A stretch of DNA of 64,000 bases from CAVVJA01 sp963801715 (GTDB lineage Bacteria > Actinomycetota > Actinomycetes > Mycobacteriales > Jatrophihabitantaceae). Below are positions 8,396 through 17,562 of this stretch, one piece after another (within the stretch, counting starts at the first letter, position 1; each line of letters opens with the position of its first letter). The stretch spans positions 186,001 through 250,000 of the forward strand of contig CAWDGB010000005.1 of assembly GCA_963801715.1 (NCBI GenBank). Reading direction: 5' to 3'. The notes below the pieces were generated by a model. That model saw nothing but the letters and a program-made list of their open reading frames with translations, ran no database searches and was not told the DNA's origin. Position numbers and translations under genes: made by a program.

Positions 8396-8425
8396 CGTCG
8401 AAGCCGTAGCGACCAACCGGCACGC

Positions 8426-8458
8426 CGAGGAGGGCTCCACAGATTGGGGCCCTCCTCG
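8426..8458 (+). terminator. Intercistronic hairpin between mimA and mimB
   Basis: A perfect 10-bp stem, CGAGGAGGGC (8426-8435) and GCCCTCCTCG (8449-8458), with a 13-nt loop, sits in the 114-base gap between mimA and mimB. No T-run follows. It is better read as an mRNA-stabilising or partial-termination element that raises hydroxylase over reductase than as a full terminator. Confidence 0.5.
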
Positions 8459-8509
8459 CTTCCGGTGCGATCCTAAAAATCGACGGCAGGAAACGAAGAG
8501 CGGGCAATT

Positions 8510-9550
8510 ATGGGTGAAAAGCACTTAGTGCGCTTCGAGCCGGTGGGCATCGAGATCGAGGTCGACGAGGACAAGACCATCCTCCGCGCGGCCGCGGAGC
8601 AGGGAATCATGCTCATGCACGGCTGCAAGGAAGGTCAGTGCTCGTCATGCAAGTCCTTCATCCTCGACGGGGACGATATCGAGTACGAGCGGTACTCGAC
8701 GTTCGCCCTTCCCGACTTCGAAAAGGAGGAAGGCTTCACGCTGCTCTGCCGGGCGCACCCCTACGAAGACCTGACCATCGAGCTGCTCAACTACGACGAG
8801 GAGATGATTCACTCCGGGCTGCCCATCGAAGAGGCAGTCGTTGAGGTCGTCTCGAACGAGAACGTCACGCACGACATGCGTCACCTCGTCGTTCGGCTGA
8901 TTGAACCCGCCTCGATCAAGTTCTTCCCAGGGCAATACGTGGATTTCCACGTGCCCGGCACCGAGGAAACCCGGTCGTTCTCGATGGCGAACATCTCGAG
9001 CCTGGAGAGCGGGCAATTGGAGTTCGTCATCAAGGTCTATCCGAACGGGCTGTTCTCCGAATTCCTCGACACTGAAGTGAAGCCAGGCGACCGGCTCGAC
9101 ATCACCGGGCCGTTCGGCGTGTTCACGCTGCGCGATGCGCCCGACTCCGACCTCGTGTTCGTCGGCGGTGGCGCAGGCATGGCACCGATCCTGGCGCTGC
9201 TGCGCTCGATGGCCAGTCGCGGAATCCAGCGGAAGACGACCTTCTACTACGGGGCGCGCGGCCGCCGGGACCTCTGCTTCGAGGATGAGCTGCGGCAACT
9301 GGAGAAGACGCTCCCCTCTTTCCGCTACGTGCCTGCGCTCTCCGAACCCGCGGACGCAGACGGCTGGGACGGCGAGAAGGGGTTCATCACCGACGTGCTC
9401 CGGCGAAGTGAAACCAACCTCGCAAAGACCGACGCCTACGTCTGCGGGCCGCCGCCCATGGTGGAAGCGGCGCTGGAGTTGCTGCCGACGCTGGGCGTAG
9501 CGGAGAAACGCGTCTTCTACGACAAGTTCACGACAACGGGGGACCCGTGA
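8510..9550 (+). CDS. mimB: Monooxygenase reductase component (2Fe-2S, FAD, NADH)
   Basis: 346 residues. N-terminal plant-type 2Fe-2S ferredoxin with Cys39, Cys44, Cys47 and Cys80; then an FAD domain with Arg-Ser-Phe-Ser at 155-158; then an NAD(P)H domain with GGGAGMAP starting at about 219. It passes electrons from NADH to the MimA/MimC diiron hydroxylase. Same order as the reductases of propane and methane monooxygenases. The ribosome site before ATG 8510 is weak (GAAGAG), unlike the strong site of mimC, which fits a lower stoichiometry. Confidence 0.95.
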   Translation: MGEKHLVRFEPVGIEIEVDEDKTILRAAAEQGIMLMHGCKEGQCSSCKSFILDGDDIEYERYSTFALPDFEKEEGFTLLCRAHPYEDLTIELLNYDEEMIHSGLPIEEAVVEVVSNENVTHDMRHLVVRLIEPASIKFFPGQYVDFHVPGTEETRSFSMANISSLESGQLEFVIKVYPNGLFSEFLDTEVKPGDRLDITGPFGVFTLRDAPDSDLVFVGGGAGMAPILALLRSMASRGIQRKTTFYYGARGRRDLCFEDELRQLEKTLPSFRYVPALSEPADADGWDGEKGFITDVLRRSETNLAKTDAYVCGPPPMVEAALELLPTLGVAEKRVFYDKFTTTGDP

Positions 9551-9641
9551 CGTCCACACCCACTCGGCGAGCACGCCTTCCTGCCATCAGGACACGCCAG
9601 ATACGGCCACGACACAAGTGCAGGTACAAGGAGGAGAGCAG

Positions 9642-10811
9642 ATGACACTGACGCCGGAACGCAGCGTGCCGAAGGTTGTCTTCACCGACGCCGAGGCAGG
9701 CGCCAAGGAGTTCCCGGACTCCACCTCGCGCACCTTCAACTACTACACCCCACAGAAGCGCAAGCAGACGCACTACGAGGATATGACCGTCGAAGTGCAG
9801 CCCGACCCGCGGCATTACCTCTCCCAGGGTTGGCTCTACGGCTTCGCCGACGGCAAGGGCGGCTACCCGCTCGAGTGGACGGTGCTCAAGTCCTGGGGGT
9901 CCGACCGGCCAGAGCCCAAGCGCGGGCCCGGCTCGGGCGGCGCGGGCTACCCGTGGCCAGCGCTCGGCTGGCACGAGTTCCGCGATCCCAATGAGGAGTG
10001 GGAACTCACTCTGTACCGCTACAACGCGAACGTGGTCCGCCAACTCAACCAGAACATCGAGGCGGCGCGCCAAACCAAGGCATTCGAGCAGTGGAACAAC
10101 AACTGGGTCGACTTCGTGGCGCGGCACGTCGGCGCCTGGATGCACGTCGACCACGGCCTCGGCCTCTACCTGTTCGCGAACGCCAACCGGCGTGCCCCGA
10201 CGAACATGCACAACAACGCCATCTCGGTGAACAGCATGCACCGGATCCGGTCTGCCCAGGACATAGCGCTGTACAACCTGACGCTCTCCGAGGAGATCGA
10301 CAGATTCGACGGCACGGCGCACCTCGCGACGTGGAACTCCGACCCGGCCTGGCAGGGCGTGCACGAGACCGCCGAACAGCTCACTGCCATTTGGGACTGG
10401 TGCGAGGCGATCTTCGCCGCCAACGTCGTCTTCGAGCCGCTCGTGGGCGAGCTGTTCCGCAGCAGCCTCGTCCAGCAGGCGGCACCGGCCAACGGCGACT
10501 TCGTCACGCCGACCGTCATCGGTGCCGAGGAGTACGACTACGCCGAGCGCGACCTGCGCTACACCAAGCCGATGTTCCAGCTGCTTATCAACGACAAGGA
10601 GTTCGCCGACCACAACAAGCAGATCCTGCAGTCGTGGCTGGCGACGTGGGTGCCGCGGTGCATCGCTGCGGCGCGCACGCTGCAGCCGCTGTGGTCACAG
10701 CCCGACGCCAAGCCCATGCGGTTCGAGGACGGCCTCGACCGAGCCAAGAGCCGTTTCGGAGGCATCCTGTCCGAGCTGAATCTGCAGACACCGAAGGAGC
10801 TGAGCCAGTGA
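9642..10811 (+). CDS. mimC: Diiron monooxygenase hydroxylase beta subunit
   Basis: 389 residues, ferritin-like helical protein homologous to the beta subunits of soluble methane, toluene and propane monooxygenases. It lacks the diiron ligands of the alpha subunit, as expected, and acts as the structural partner in the hydroxylase. ATG 9642 is preceded by GGAGGAGAG; an earlier frame start at 9618 adds only eight residues and has no ribosome site. Its stop overlaps the mimD GTG by four bases. Confidence 0.93.
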   Translation: MTLTPERSVPKVVFTDAEAGAKEFPDSTSRTFNYYTPQKRKQTHYEDMTVEVQPDPRHYLSQGWLYGFADGKGGYPLEWTVLKSWGSDRPEPKRGPGSGGAGYPWPALGWHEFRDPNEEWELTLYRYNANVVRQLNQNIEAARQTKAFEQWNNNWVDFVARHVGAWMHVDHGLGLYLFANANRRAPTNMHNNAISVNSMHRIRSAQDIALYNLTLSEEIDRFDGTAHLATWNSDPAWQGVHETAEQLTAIWDWCEAIFAANVVFEPLVGELFRSSLVQQAAPANGDFVTPTVIGAEEYDYAERDLRYTKPMFQLLINDKEFADHNKQILQSWLATWVPRCIAAARTLQPLWSQPDAKPMRFEDGLDRAKSRFGGILSELNLQTPKELSQ

Positions 10812-11179
10812 CCACCTTCAAGACGGCGGAGAGCCCGTTCAAGGCCAACAACACGGCGTCGAACATGTGCGGCTTCACCTTGATGAACAACCAGGTCGGC
10901 GCGATCGTCGCCGAGGTCATGTCGCACAAGCCCAACGTCACCATCACCCCGCTGCCGTCGATGATCCGGGTCGACGCCAAGAACCGCATGGACGTCATCT
11001 ACTCCGAGATGGACGAGGCGGCCGGCGAGGAGGACGGCTGGTTCAACTCGGCCGAGTTCGAGGAGAACATGTCCACCCACTACGGCCGGATGATCCACGA
11101 GGACGACCGCACGATCATGTTCGCCAACCCGGAGGATGCCGCGGAATTCCTCGACTTCGATCTCGTCGTCCGCGCGTAA
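10808..11179 (+). CDS. mimD: Monooxygenase coupling/effector protein
   Basis: 123 residues, the cofactor-less effector component (MmoB/DmpM family) that docks on the hydroxylase and gates oxygen activation. Family-like segments are NNQVGAIVAEVM and PSMIRVDAKNRM. GTG 10808 overlaps the mimC stop (GTGA) with AAGGAG upstream, so translation is coupled. A longer open frame in the same phase begins at 9998, but that part is a mimC shadow. Confidence 0.92.
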   Translation: MTTFKTAESPFKANNTASNMCGFTLMNNQVGAIVAEVMSHKPNVTITPLPSMIRVDAKNRMDVIYSEMDEAAGEEDGWFNSAEFEENMSTHYGRMIHEDDRTIMFANPEDAAEFLDFDLVVRA

Positions 11180-11194
11180 AAGGCGCCGCACGTC

Positions 11195-11228
11195 CCGAGC
11201 CTGGCGGCGTCACTGCTGCCAGGCTCGG
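11195..11228 (+). terminator. Intercistronic hairpin between mimD and the GroEL gene
   Basis: A 14-bp stem with one G.U pair (11195-11208 against 11215-11228, CCGAGCCTGG...CCAGGCTCGG) and a 6-nt loop lies right after mimD. No T-run follows. It could attenuate transcription into the chaperonin gene or mark the 3' end of a stable mimABCD mRNA. Confidence 0.55.
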
Positions 11229-11284
11229 TAGCGTGATCCAGCTCGCTCCGCCCCTGACCGGCGACCGACCTTTGGAGGATCAGG

Positions 11285-12973
11285 ATGTCCAAGGAACTTC
11301 GCTTCGGCCCCACCGCCCGTGACTTGCTGCAGTCCGGTGTCGATCAGCTCGCGGAAGCGGTGAAGTCCACATTGGGGCCGAAGGGTCGCAACGTGATCAT
11401 CGAGAAGATCACCGGATCGCCGGTAGTCACCAACGACGGCGTCACGATCGCGCGTGAGATCCATCTGAAGAACCAGTTCGAGAACATGGGGGCGCAGCTC
11501 GTCAAGGAAGCCGCGATCAAGACCAATGACATCGTCGGCGACGGCACCACCACCGCGACGGTGATCGCGCAGGGCATCGTGCGCGCAGGCATGCAGGCCA
11601 TCTCCACCGGCGGCAACCCGGTGCTGATCAAGCGTGGGATCGACCTGGCAGTAGGCCGGCTCATCGAACACCTGCGATCCGTCGCCCACCCGATCGCGAG
11701 CGAGCAGGACTTTGCTCGAGTAGCCGCCATTTCCGCCAACGACGACGACACGGTCGGCGCGGTGATCGCGAAGGCACTGCATACCGTGGGCGATGCCGGC
11801 ATTGTGACGGTCGAGGAGGCGACCGAGCCCGGCATGGCCGTGCACTTCGTCGAGGGTTTCGAGTTCGACAACGGTTACCTGTCGCCCTACATGGTCACCA
11901 ACCCGGCCAGCTTGGAGGCCGTCGTCGACGATCCGTACATCCTGCTATGCAGCGAGAAGATCACCCAGGTTCAGCAGCTCATGCCGCTGCTCGACAAGAT
12001 CATGAAGGCGCCGCGTCCGCTCGTGATCATCGCCGAGAACCTGGAGGGCACCGCGCTGAGCATGTTGGTGCACAACCACGTCAACGGCATCTTCCAGTGC
12101 GTCGCCGTGCGGGCACCTGGGTTCGGCGATCGTCGCCTGCACAAGCTGGAAGACATCGCCGCGCTCACCGGCGGCGCGGTCTACAGCCGACACGCCGGGT
12201 TCACGCTGGAGACCATGACGGTCGCCCAGCTGGGTCGGGCCGAGCAGGTCCGCGCGACGGCCGACCGCACAACGATCGTCGGCGGCGCGACCGCTGATCA
12301 GGTCGAGTTCCGTCTGACCCAGCTTCGGGCCGAGCTCGATCGGGCCACCTTCGGCATCGACGAGGACGTGCTCACCGAACGCATCGGATCGCTGTCCGGC
12401 AAGGTTGCGGTGATCAACGTCGGGGCGCCGACGAACGCCGAACTCAAGGAGCTGCAGCACCGGGTCGAAGACGCCTTGTCGGCTACCCGCGCCGCCATGG
12501 CGGAGGGCGTGGTGGCTGGCGGCGGTGCCGCGCTCATGCACGCGGCACCGGTGCTGGATGAACTCCAGGTCAAAGACGACTACGCGACCGGCGTCGACAT
12601 CGTCCGCAGCACGCTCAATCAGCCGGCATACCTGATCGCGGCGAACGCGGGATACGACGCGGAGGATGTGATCGCCCAGACGGTCGAGCTCGGTCTCGAC
12701 GAGGGTTTCGATGCGCTGGAGGGTCGCTACGGAGACATGATCGAGATGGGCATCATTGATCCGCTTCGGGTAGTTCGCTCCGCGCTGCAGAACGGCGCTT
12801 CGGTGGCCGGGCTGCTCCTCACAACCAACACACTCGTCGCCGAGGAGCAGACGCCGTGGGGCGGCAGTCCGGCCTTGATGACCGAGTTCGGCCCGCTGGA
12901 CGAGGGGCTGCACCAGCCATCACCTGACGCAAGCACCCCGCAGTCACTTGGGCTCGGCCCGTCGATTGGCTAA
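11285..12973 (+). CDS. mimG: GroEL-type chaperonin of the mim cluster (MimG-like)
   Basis: 562 residues, full-length group I chaperonin with the ATP-binding GDGTTT motif at 85-90. It ends in a Ser/Pro/Gly-rich tail rather than the Gly-Gly-Met repeats of housekeeping GroEL2 or the His-rich tail of mycobacterial GroEL1. No groES lies nearby. In mycobacteria a dedicated GroEL (MimG) in this position is needed to fold the MimA hydroxylase, and propane-monooxygenase clusters carry the same gene. TTGGAGGATCAGG precedes ATG 11285, a good ribosome site. The role is taken from the family and the context. Confidence 0.92.
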   Translation: MSKELRFGPTARDLLQSGVDQLAEAVKSTLGPKGRNVIIEKITGSPVVTNDGVTIAREIHLKNQFENMGAQLVKEAAIKTNDIVGDGTTTATVIAQGIVRAGMQAISTGGNPVLIKRGIDLAVGRLIEHLRSVAHPIASEQDFARVAAISANDDDTVGAVIAKALHTVGDAGIVTVEEATEPGMAVHFVEGFEFDNGYLSPYMVTNPASLEAVVDDPYILLCSEKITQVQQLMPLLDKIMKAPRPLVIIAENLEGTALSMLVHNHVNGIFQCVAVRAPGFGDRRLHKLEDIAALTGGAVYSRHAGFTLETMTVAQLGRAEQVRATADRTTIVGGATADQVEFRLTQLRAELDRATFGIDEDVLTERIGSLSGKVAVINVGAPTNAELKELQHRVEDALSATRAAMAEGVVAGGGAALMHAAPVLDELQVKDDYATGVDIVRSTLNQPAYLIAANAGYDAEDVIAQTVELGLDEGFDALEGRYGDMIEMGIIDPLRVVRSALQNGASVAGLLLTTNTLVAEEQTPWGGSPALMTEFGPLDEGLHQPSPDASTPQSLGLGPSIG

Positions 12974-13030
12974 GAGAGGAGTAAGAGGAGCAAGAGGAGT
13001 CGTCGTTTTTCCCTCGTATCAGGCGTGGCT

Positions 13031-13045
13031 GTCTCAATCTGAGAT
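13031..13045. promoter_or_regulatory. 15-bp inverted repeat upstream of mimR (copy 4)
   Basis: GTCTCAATCTGAGAT, identical to the copy upstream of mntR. It starts 74 bases before the GTG at 13105, in the gap between the GroEL gene and the regulator. It suggests autoregulation, or control by whatever protein also binds at mntR. Confidence 0.65.
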
Positions 13046-13104
13046 TGCCATGACTGAGCCTCGGGATACTGTGGGCTGACCGACGTAGCTACCACCGACG
13101 ACGA

Positions 13105-14940
13105 GTGACGGGGGCGGCTGTGGATCTTGAGCGCACCCGTGCGGTCACCACCGACGACCATGTGGCGGACGCCCGTGAGCGTTTTCTCAGCCACAGCACA
13201 GACGACGACTTCAGCGTTCGGCGCATCATCCTCGCGTCCTGGCAGCGCAGCCGGGATAACGACATCGATGTCGACCGGATAAATGTGCCCTACTTGCACG
13301 ATCGGGATAGCACGACGCCGCTCCTCCGCAGCGCAACGCCAATCCTCGACACGCTGCATCAACAGCTGCAGGACGAGCCGGTCAGCATCATTCTCACCGA
13401 TCATGCTGGCGTCGTCCTCGATCGGCGGACGACCAGTCGCGAGCTGACCGAGCGGCTCGACTTGGTGTCCCTTGCGCCCGGGTACAGCTACGCCGAGGAG
13501 TTCGCGGGTACCAACGGTATTGGCACTGCTATCTCGAGTGGACAGCAAGCACTCGTCGACGGACGTGAACATTACACCCACCAATTGGGTCAATTCGCCT
13601 GTGCGGGAGCGCCGATTCACCATCCCACTCGGCGGACGGTCATCGGCATCCTCGACCTGACCTCGTGGGCGCACGCGCCCGGCGCAATGCTCATGGCGCT
13701 CGCGTCCGCCACCGCCCGTCAGATCGAGGACGAGCTACTAGCCCAGACAGGCCTGCGCGAATTCGCGCTGTTTCAGGAGTACCTCAAGGCCTGTCAGCAG
13801 TCCGGCGGACCGGTGCTGGCGATCAACAACGACGTCGTGATGATGAACGAGCACGTGCGGCTCATCTTCGATGCTCCCGAGCAGCAGGCGCTGCTGGCCT
13901 ACGCCGCCGACATGCTCCGCAGCGACGATCGGACGATGACCCGCACGGTGGAGCTGCCCAGTGCTCGGACAGCCAATGTCAAGTGCGCGACAGTCGGCTG
14001 CGAAGCGGGACGGGCGGGCACCGTGTTCCGTGTCCGGCTAGTGCAGGAGGCGCGGCGCGCTGCACCGGGCGTGGCACTGATCCGTGGTATCCGCTCGTCC
14101 CTCGCACCGCCGGGCGTGATCGGTTCCAGCGCCGTATGGACACGCTGCGTCCAACAGGTCAACTCGTGCTACGAGGCCGGCGAATGGCTGGCATTGGCCG
14201 GTGAATCTGGAACAGGCAAGCTGACCCTGCTCCGGGCCATTCATCAGTTGCACGATCCCACCCGCAGCTTCCGCAACCTGGAGCCACCAGAACCCAGCGA
14301 CGTCGACGCCTGGCTGGCCGCGCTCGACGACGCCATGTCGACGCCCGGAGCCATGGTCGTGCTCGAACACGCCGACCGTCTGGACGAGCAGACGGCGGAA
14401 CTGGTCGCCGACCAACTGCTCGAGCGGGGCTCGGACGATGACGATCCGACCCAGCGTGGGCGCGTCGCCATCACCGTGACATCGACCGATCTGGCGCCCA
14501 ACGCGCTGGTGCTCGCTTTCGCGCGCACGATCGAGGTGCCTCCGCTACGACACCATGTCGACGATCTGGCCGATCTCGTGCCGCATCTGCTCAGCCAGCT
14601 CGTCGGCGAGGATCGGCTCACAGTGTCGTCCCGGGCGATGGCCCAGCTGCGTCGCCTCAACTGGCCCGGAAACGTCACCCAGCTGCGACGGCTGTTGGGT
14701 GAAGTCGTCAAGCGCCGGCATTCCGGGGTCATCGAGATAGCGGATCTGCCCCCCGAGGCCCGGACGGCTGGCCATCGGGTGCTGACGCCGATTGAGGCGC
14801 TGGAGCGTGACGCGATCGTGCAGGCGCTCCTCGACAACGCCCAGCGCCCAGCCGCCGCCGCCCGAGCACTCGGCATGTCGCGCGCGACGATCTACCGCAA
14901 GTTCCATCACTACGGAATCTCGCTGCCGCTCGCCCACTGA
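13105..14940 (+). CDS. mimR: AcoR/MimR-type activator with degenerate AAA+ domain and Fis-type HTH
   Basis: 611 residues. An N-terminal GAF-like sensing region is followed by an AAA+ domain with Walker A GESGTGK at about 366-372. A C-terminal Fis-type helix-turn-helix reads LGMSRATIYRKFHHYGI. The AAA+ core is short and lacks the GAFTGA loop that contacts sigma-54; the Walker B region is MVVLEHAD rather than a normal hydrophobic-Asp-Glu. Actinobacteria generally lack sigma-54, so this protein should work with a sigma-70-type promoter. By position and type it is the activator of mimABCD. Start: GTG 13105 or GTG 13120, the latter with a better purine tract upstream. Confidence 0.88.
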   Translation: MTGAAVDLERTRAVTTDDHVADARERFLSHSTDDDFSVRRIILASWQRSRDNDIDVDRINVPYLHDRDSTTPLLRSATPILDTLHQQLQDEPVSIILTDHAGVVLDRRTTSRELTERLDLVSLAPGYSYAEEFAGTNGIGTAISSGQQALVDGREHYTHQLGQFACAGAPIHHPTRRTVIGILDLTSWAHAPGAMLMALASATARQIEDELLAQTGLREFALFQEYLKACQQSGGPVLAINNDVVMMNEHVRLIFDAPEQQALLAYAADMLRSDDRTMTRTVELPSARTANVKCATVGCEAGRAGTVFRVRLVQEARRAAPGVALIRGIRSSLAPPGVIGSSAVWTRCVQQVNSCYEAGEWLALAGESGTGKLTLLRAIHQLHDPTRSFRNLEPPEPSDVDAWLAALDDAMSTPGAMVVLEHADRLDEQTAELVADQLLERGSDDDDPTQRGRVAITVTSTDLAPNALVLAFARTIEVPPLRHHVDDLADLVPHLLSQLVGEDRLTVSSRAMAQLRRLNWPGNVTQLRRLLGEVVKRRHSGVIEIADLPPEARTAGHRVLTPIEALERDAIVQALLDNAQRPAAAARALGMSRATIYRKFHHYGISLPLAH

Positions 14941-15234
14941 CCGGTCATTGCCGGACCGTGACGGCCGAACTGCAAGCTGACCACGGGCTAGCGGGGCAGC
15001 GTAGTTGCGAGTTACGCCGCGTAATTGTCGTCGGCGGTAGGAGCAGCCGCCACGTCATACGAAAGCAGGCACAGCACCGCTGGAGCGCCGCTCCTGCTGG
15101 ATCGGTCGCACCTTGCAGCCTGCGTCGGTACGGCTATCCAGCCTCCTTGGGGAGAATGTCCTGAACCGGCCCGCCCCGTTCGTCCAGTTCTCGAGGTGGG
15201 CATCAAGGCCCGACAACCGGACAGAGGAGCAGCC

Positions 15235-15582
15235 ATGCCGCATTACCTGGCCCTCACGTACACCGAGGATGTTGACTGGACCGCCCCGGAGCAGGCAGCC
15301 ACCTTGGCGGAGTATCGCCAGTTCGGCGACGAGAACCGCGACACGATCCGGTCCGCCGCCGTCCTTCACCCGACGGCCACCGCCACCGTGGTCCGCGTGG
15401 TCGGCGCACGTGGCGGCGATGTGGTGACGGCGGACGGACCGTATGCCGAAACCAAAGAAGCGCTCACGGGTTACTACGTCATCGACGCTGCCGACCTGGA
15501 CGCGGCTGTAAAGATCGCCGCTCGCATTCCGGCCGCATGGGGCGGAGCGGTCGAACTGCGACCGGTCATCACCTGGGCGTGA
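15235..15582 (+). CDS. YCII/DGPF-domain protein paired with ECF sigma
   Basis: 115 residues, YCII-related (DGPF) domain: Asp-Gly-Pro-Tyr sits in TADGPYAETKEALTGYYV. These small proteins are the hallmark partners of ECF42-type sigma factors; their biochemical role is unclear. ATG 15235 has GAGGAG upstream, and its stop lies one base before the sigma GTG. The preceding gap (14941-15234) holds only presumed promoter sequence. Confidence 0.88.
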   Translation: MPHYLALTYTEDVDWTAPEQAATLAEYRQFGDENRDTIRSAAVLHPTATATVVRVVGARGGDVVTADGPYAETKEALTGYYVIDAADLDAAVKIAARIPAAWGGAVELRPVITWA

Positions 15583-15583
15583 C

Positions 15584-16813
15584 GTGGTCGACCCGGTCGA
15601 CCGGCTGGCCGAAACCGTCCGGATCGAAGGTGCGCGCATCCTGGCGACACTGGTTCGGACGGCCGGCAGCTTGCCGGTGGCCGAGGACGCGGTACAGGAC
15701 GCGATCGTGTCAGCGCTGCGAGAGTGGCCCCGATCCGGGATTCCCAGCGAGCCACGAGCCTGGCTCACCGTCGTGGCGCGACGCAAGGCGATCGATGCGC
15801 TACGTCGAGAGGCCACCCGCGAGGCGAAGGAGCGCGACAGCGCCGACCTCCTGAATCTGGCGACCGCGGACCTGCCCAGTGATGCCGCGGTGCGAGACGA
15901 CCAGTTACGCCTGATCTTCACCTGTTGCCACCCCGCCTTGGCCACCGAGGCTCAGGTGGCGTTGACACTCCGAACGCTCTGCGGGTTGTCGACGGCGCAG
16001 ATCGCGGCCGTCCTGCTCATGACCGAGTCGGCGATGGCCAAGCGGTTGACGCGGACCCGGCAGAAGATCGTCGCCGCGCGCATCCCCTACCGAATACCGG
16101 CTGAGGCCGAGCTGCCGACCCGCCTGACCGCCGTGTGCGGCGTCATCCATGCGCTGTACACCACCGGGCATGCTCCGATCACCGGCGCAGCCGTGGTCGA
16201 TGTCGACGTATGCGCAGAGGCCATTCGGCTCGGGCGCCTCGTGGTCGATCTGCTACCTGACGAACATCAGCCGGCCGCGGTGCTGGCGTTGCTGCTTCTG
16301 ACCGATGCGCGGCGCCGTGCCCGGGCTGACGACGCCGGCGACGTGGTTCTGCTATCGGATCAGGACCGGTCTCTCTGGGATCTCGAGCAGATCGTCGAGG
16401 GGTACGCGTTGCTCGATTCATCCCTGCGCCGCAGCCGTGGGATCGCCGATCCCTACCAGTTACAGGCAGCGATCGCCGCCGAGCACGCGCGATCACCGAG
16501 CTATGCCGGGACCGACTGGCGAGAGATCGTCCGCCTGTACGACCTCATGCTGAGCGTGGCACCGAGCGCCGCTGTTGAGCTGAATCGGGCAGTGGCGGTG
16601 GCCGAGGCAGCCGGAGCCGACGCCGGCCTGGCCGCGTTGACGAGTATTGCGCCGAGCCCTCGCTGGCACGCCGTTCGGGGAGAGCTGCTGGCCCGGCAGG
16701 GCCGGTACGCGGAAGCCGTCGAAGCCACGACCGCTGCGCTCGCCGGCGAGCTGACGGCACCGGAGCGGCGCTATCGCCAACGCCGGCTCGCCGACTGGGC
16801 CGCCCGCGCTTGA
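15584..16813 (+). CDS. ECF42-type RNA polymerase sigma factor with C-terminal extension
   Basis: 409 residues. Sigma-2 region (VAEDAVQDAIVSAL...PRAWLTVVARRKAIDALRR) and sigma-4 region (GLSTAQIAAVLLMTESAMAKRLTRTRQKI), followed by a ~230-residue TPR-like extension (residues ~180-409) with DLLPDEHQPAAVLALLLL. The extension and the adjacent YCII gene identify the ECF42 group, which lacks a classical anti-sigma factor and is thought to be controlled through the extension. No anti-sigma gene is nearby, in agreement. Target promoters are unknown. Confidence 0.9.
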   Translation: MVDPVDRLAETVRIEGARILATLVRTAGSLPVAEDAVQDAIVSALREWPRSGIPSEPRAWLTVVARRKAIDALRREATREAKERDSADLLNLATADLPSDAAVRDDQLRLIFTCCHPALATEAQVALTLRTLCGLSTAQIAAVLLMTESAMAKRLTRTRQKIVAARIPYRIPAEAELPTRLTAVCGVIHALYTTGHAPITGAAVVDVDVCAEAIRLGRLVVDLLPDEHQPAAVLALLLLTDARRRARADDAGDVVLLSDQDRSLWDLEQIVEGYALLDSSLRRSRGIADPYQLQAAIAAEHARSPSYAGTDWREIVRLYDLMLSVAPSAAVELNRAVAVAEAAGADAGLAALTSIAPSPRWHAVRGELLARQGRYAEAVEATTAALAGELTAPERRYRQRRLADWAARA

Positions 16814-16872
16814 CTACGCCTACCCCCGCTCTGCGGTCCCCAAAAGGTCGCCGGACCGCTGTGTTGGCTGCG

Positions 16873-17562
<690 letters not shown>

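Noticed and set aside
7418..8524. 368-codon minus-strand open frame antisense to mimA
   Set aside because: Pure shadow of a strongly conserved gene; residue composition (Val/Arg/Leu-rich) is typical of antisense frames.
11945..12913. Minus-strand open frame antisense to the GroEL gene
   Set aside because: Shadow of a conserved chaperonin frame.
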